DNA of 18,914 bases from Actinidia chinensis (lineage: Eukaryota > Streptophyta > Magnoliopsida > Ericales > Actinidiaceae): assembly GCA_009663005.1 (NCBI GenBank), contig VIGQ01002139.1:1-18914 (forward strand). Direction: 5' to 3'. The notes beneath the pieces were generated by a model. It was not told where the DNA came from. It did no database searches and saw only the letters and a list, made by a program, of their open reading frames with translations. The position numbers and the translations under genes are program-made. Of the stretch, positions 17,740 through 18,914 are shown piece by piece. Numbering within the stretch: the first letter of the stretch is position 1; each line of letters begins with the position of its first letter.

Positions 17740-17818
17740 TATCTAGAATCAGCACAGCATGTATGGCTTCCCCAGGATCCTCTGTTCTGGTTCTTATCTT
17801 CTGGGCAACCAAATCCAC
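17740..17818 (-). other. Unidentified exon-like open segment, minus strand
   Basis: The minus frame from 17818 reads MDLVAQKIRTRTEDPGEAIH then AVLILD. It looks like genuine protein sequence: charged, balanced, no low complexity. The frame stays open to 17588, but the part after AVLILDKG is less protein-like. I could not place it in a family. It may be one relic exon of an unidentified gene; chance is the alternative. Confidence 0.25.
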
Positions 17819-17829
17819 AAAAAATTTAC

Positions 17830-18914
17830 TAATTTATACCACATCAAAAATACAGTTGAATTAACTGTAGTCCTCTTGAGAATTTCATGTTGGAACAATT
17901 AATCAAAATATGTTATGTATATGTTTATGGGATATTTTACAATTAAATATTTTTGATGATTAGAGAATATCCAAGAGGTGGTGACTTTTGAGTTTAATTG
18001 TTGTTTGATAATGAATTTTTAAAATTTAATTGAATAATGAGATTAGCAATTAATTTTCAAATCCTCTTAGATTAATAGTTCCATAAAAGTGGGGATTGGT
18101 AATCAATTCCATGAGATTCCTAATCTTTCATTTTTAAAGTAATTCCAGTTCAATAGACTATAGTTTTCCAAAATTAATGTTTTTTACATAAAATATATTA
18201 AAGTGAATCCCACATACTAATAGTCAAATCCAACTCTAAAAAAATCTATTATATCGTAGCCCAAGGAGTGATGTAGGCCTTTGACACCTTCCAAGACAAT
18301 GAGGGTGTGACCATTAGGTTTAAACCAACCCAATTGGTGAAGTCCCATTTGTTTAAAGTTTAACTGAGGGGTGTGATTTATAGACTAGACCTTAAATTAA
18401 AGGGTTATAAGGCGTGGTGGACCTTGGGTTTGAACGAATATTACGAACCCAGCATGCCTACCTAAAAGTAAGGGATCATTGGCTTGGAAACTATTGTGGT
18501 TCACTATATGAGTTGTCTCTCTAAAATCACATACATTATCTTATTTACCTTTATCATCTTATGTTCATTTCTGTAAATACGTAAGAACAATAATTGAATT
18601 AGGAGCTTGATTTATCATAAACACAATTCATTGGTTACCTAGTTTACACCAGATTATATAATAAGAGGCGAATAAATATTTTCGGGAAAACGAACCAAAT
18701 TTAACGCCTTTTAAAGCAATCTTCTAAAAGTAAAATCAAGGTTTAAGAATTTTTTTGTTTTGTTTTCTGGAAGGGCAAACATGAGAATGGGCCGTGAAAT
18801 AATTTGACCAAAATTGAGATCGTGTGTTGCTATTTGTAACTATGGGCATTGCATTATTATGTATCATTCGCTATTACACATAAAAGTAATATAAAATTAA
18901 CCAACTCGTACATC
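17830..18914. other. Intergenic, no gene recognised
   Basis: AT-rich, with no frame worth reporting. A less AT-rich patch at about 18250-18480 contains a small inverted repeat, GGGTTTGAACGAATATTACG then AACCC (about 18426-18450), with a B-box-like GGGTTTGAAC. Possibly a decayed SINE or transposon end, but unassigned. Confidence 0.5.

Noticed and set aside
18250..18480. Possible SINE with GGGTTTGAAC box
   Set aside because: No convincing A-box, tail or target duplication. The nearby inverted repeat may create the B-box-like string.

Overview
This window looks like a piece of a plant (eudicot) nuclear genome. It is AT-rich, with long poly-A/T tracts, AT and CT microsatellites, and non-autonomous DNA transposons whose termini resemble common plant families. 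The two recognisable gene remnants are both plant genes. I found no intact protein-coding gene, no functional tRNA or rRNA, no CRISPR array and no bacterial-style operon.

Layout. 1-1319: no recognisable gene; one exact 17-bp repeat. 1320-3395 (+): decayed, intron-retaining pseudogene of a plastid-type glucose-6-phosphate dehydrogenase, covering the middle and C-terminal exons. 3396-4788: AT-rich spacer. 4797-6026: Mutator-like element with long terminal inverted repeats and an 8-bp target duplication. 6035-8947: intergenic, with a SINE candidate, a degenerate four-copy minisatellite, a foldback element and a 50-bp poly-A tract. 8948-10117 (-): GC- and CpG-rich pseudogene of a fasciclin-like arabinogalactan protein (FLA), complete from start codon to GPI-anchor tail but broken by many frameshifts. 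10118-13963: intergenic AT-rich DNA with small duplications and inverted repeats. 13964-14772: a second Mutator-like element with termini of the same type, apparently holding a nested hAT-like insertion. 14925-15260: a perfect hairpin next to a 304-bp MITE. 15261-18914: intergenic, with CT and AT microsatellites, a diverged duplication and two short exon-like open segments of unknown identity.

The two pseudogenes have unrelated functions (plastid/cytosol NADPH supply versus cell-wall glycoprotein), so no pathway links them. The window reads as a gene graveyard colonised by small non-autonomous elements. The most useful points are the two gene identifications, which no open frame reveals, and their unusual indel-rich decay, which could be real pseudogenisation or uncorrected long-read assembly error. 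I saw no sign of a new molecular system. All family assignments come from memory of conserved motifs, with no database search.
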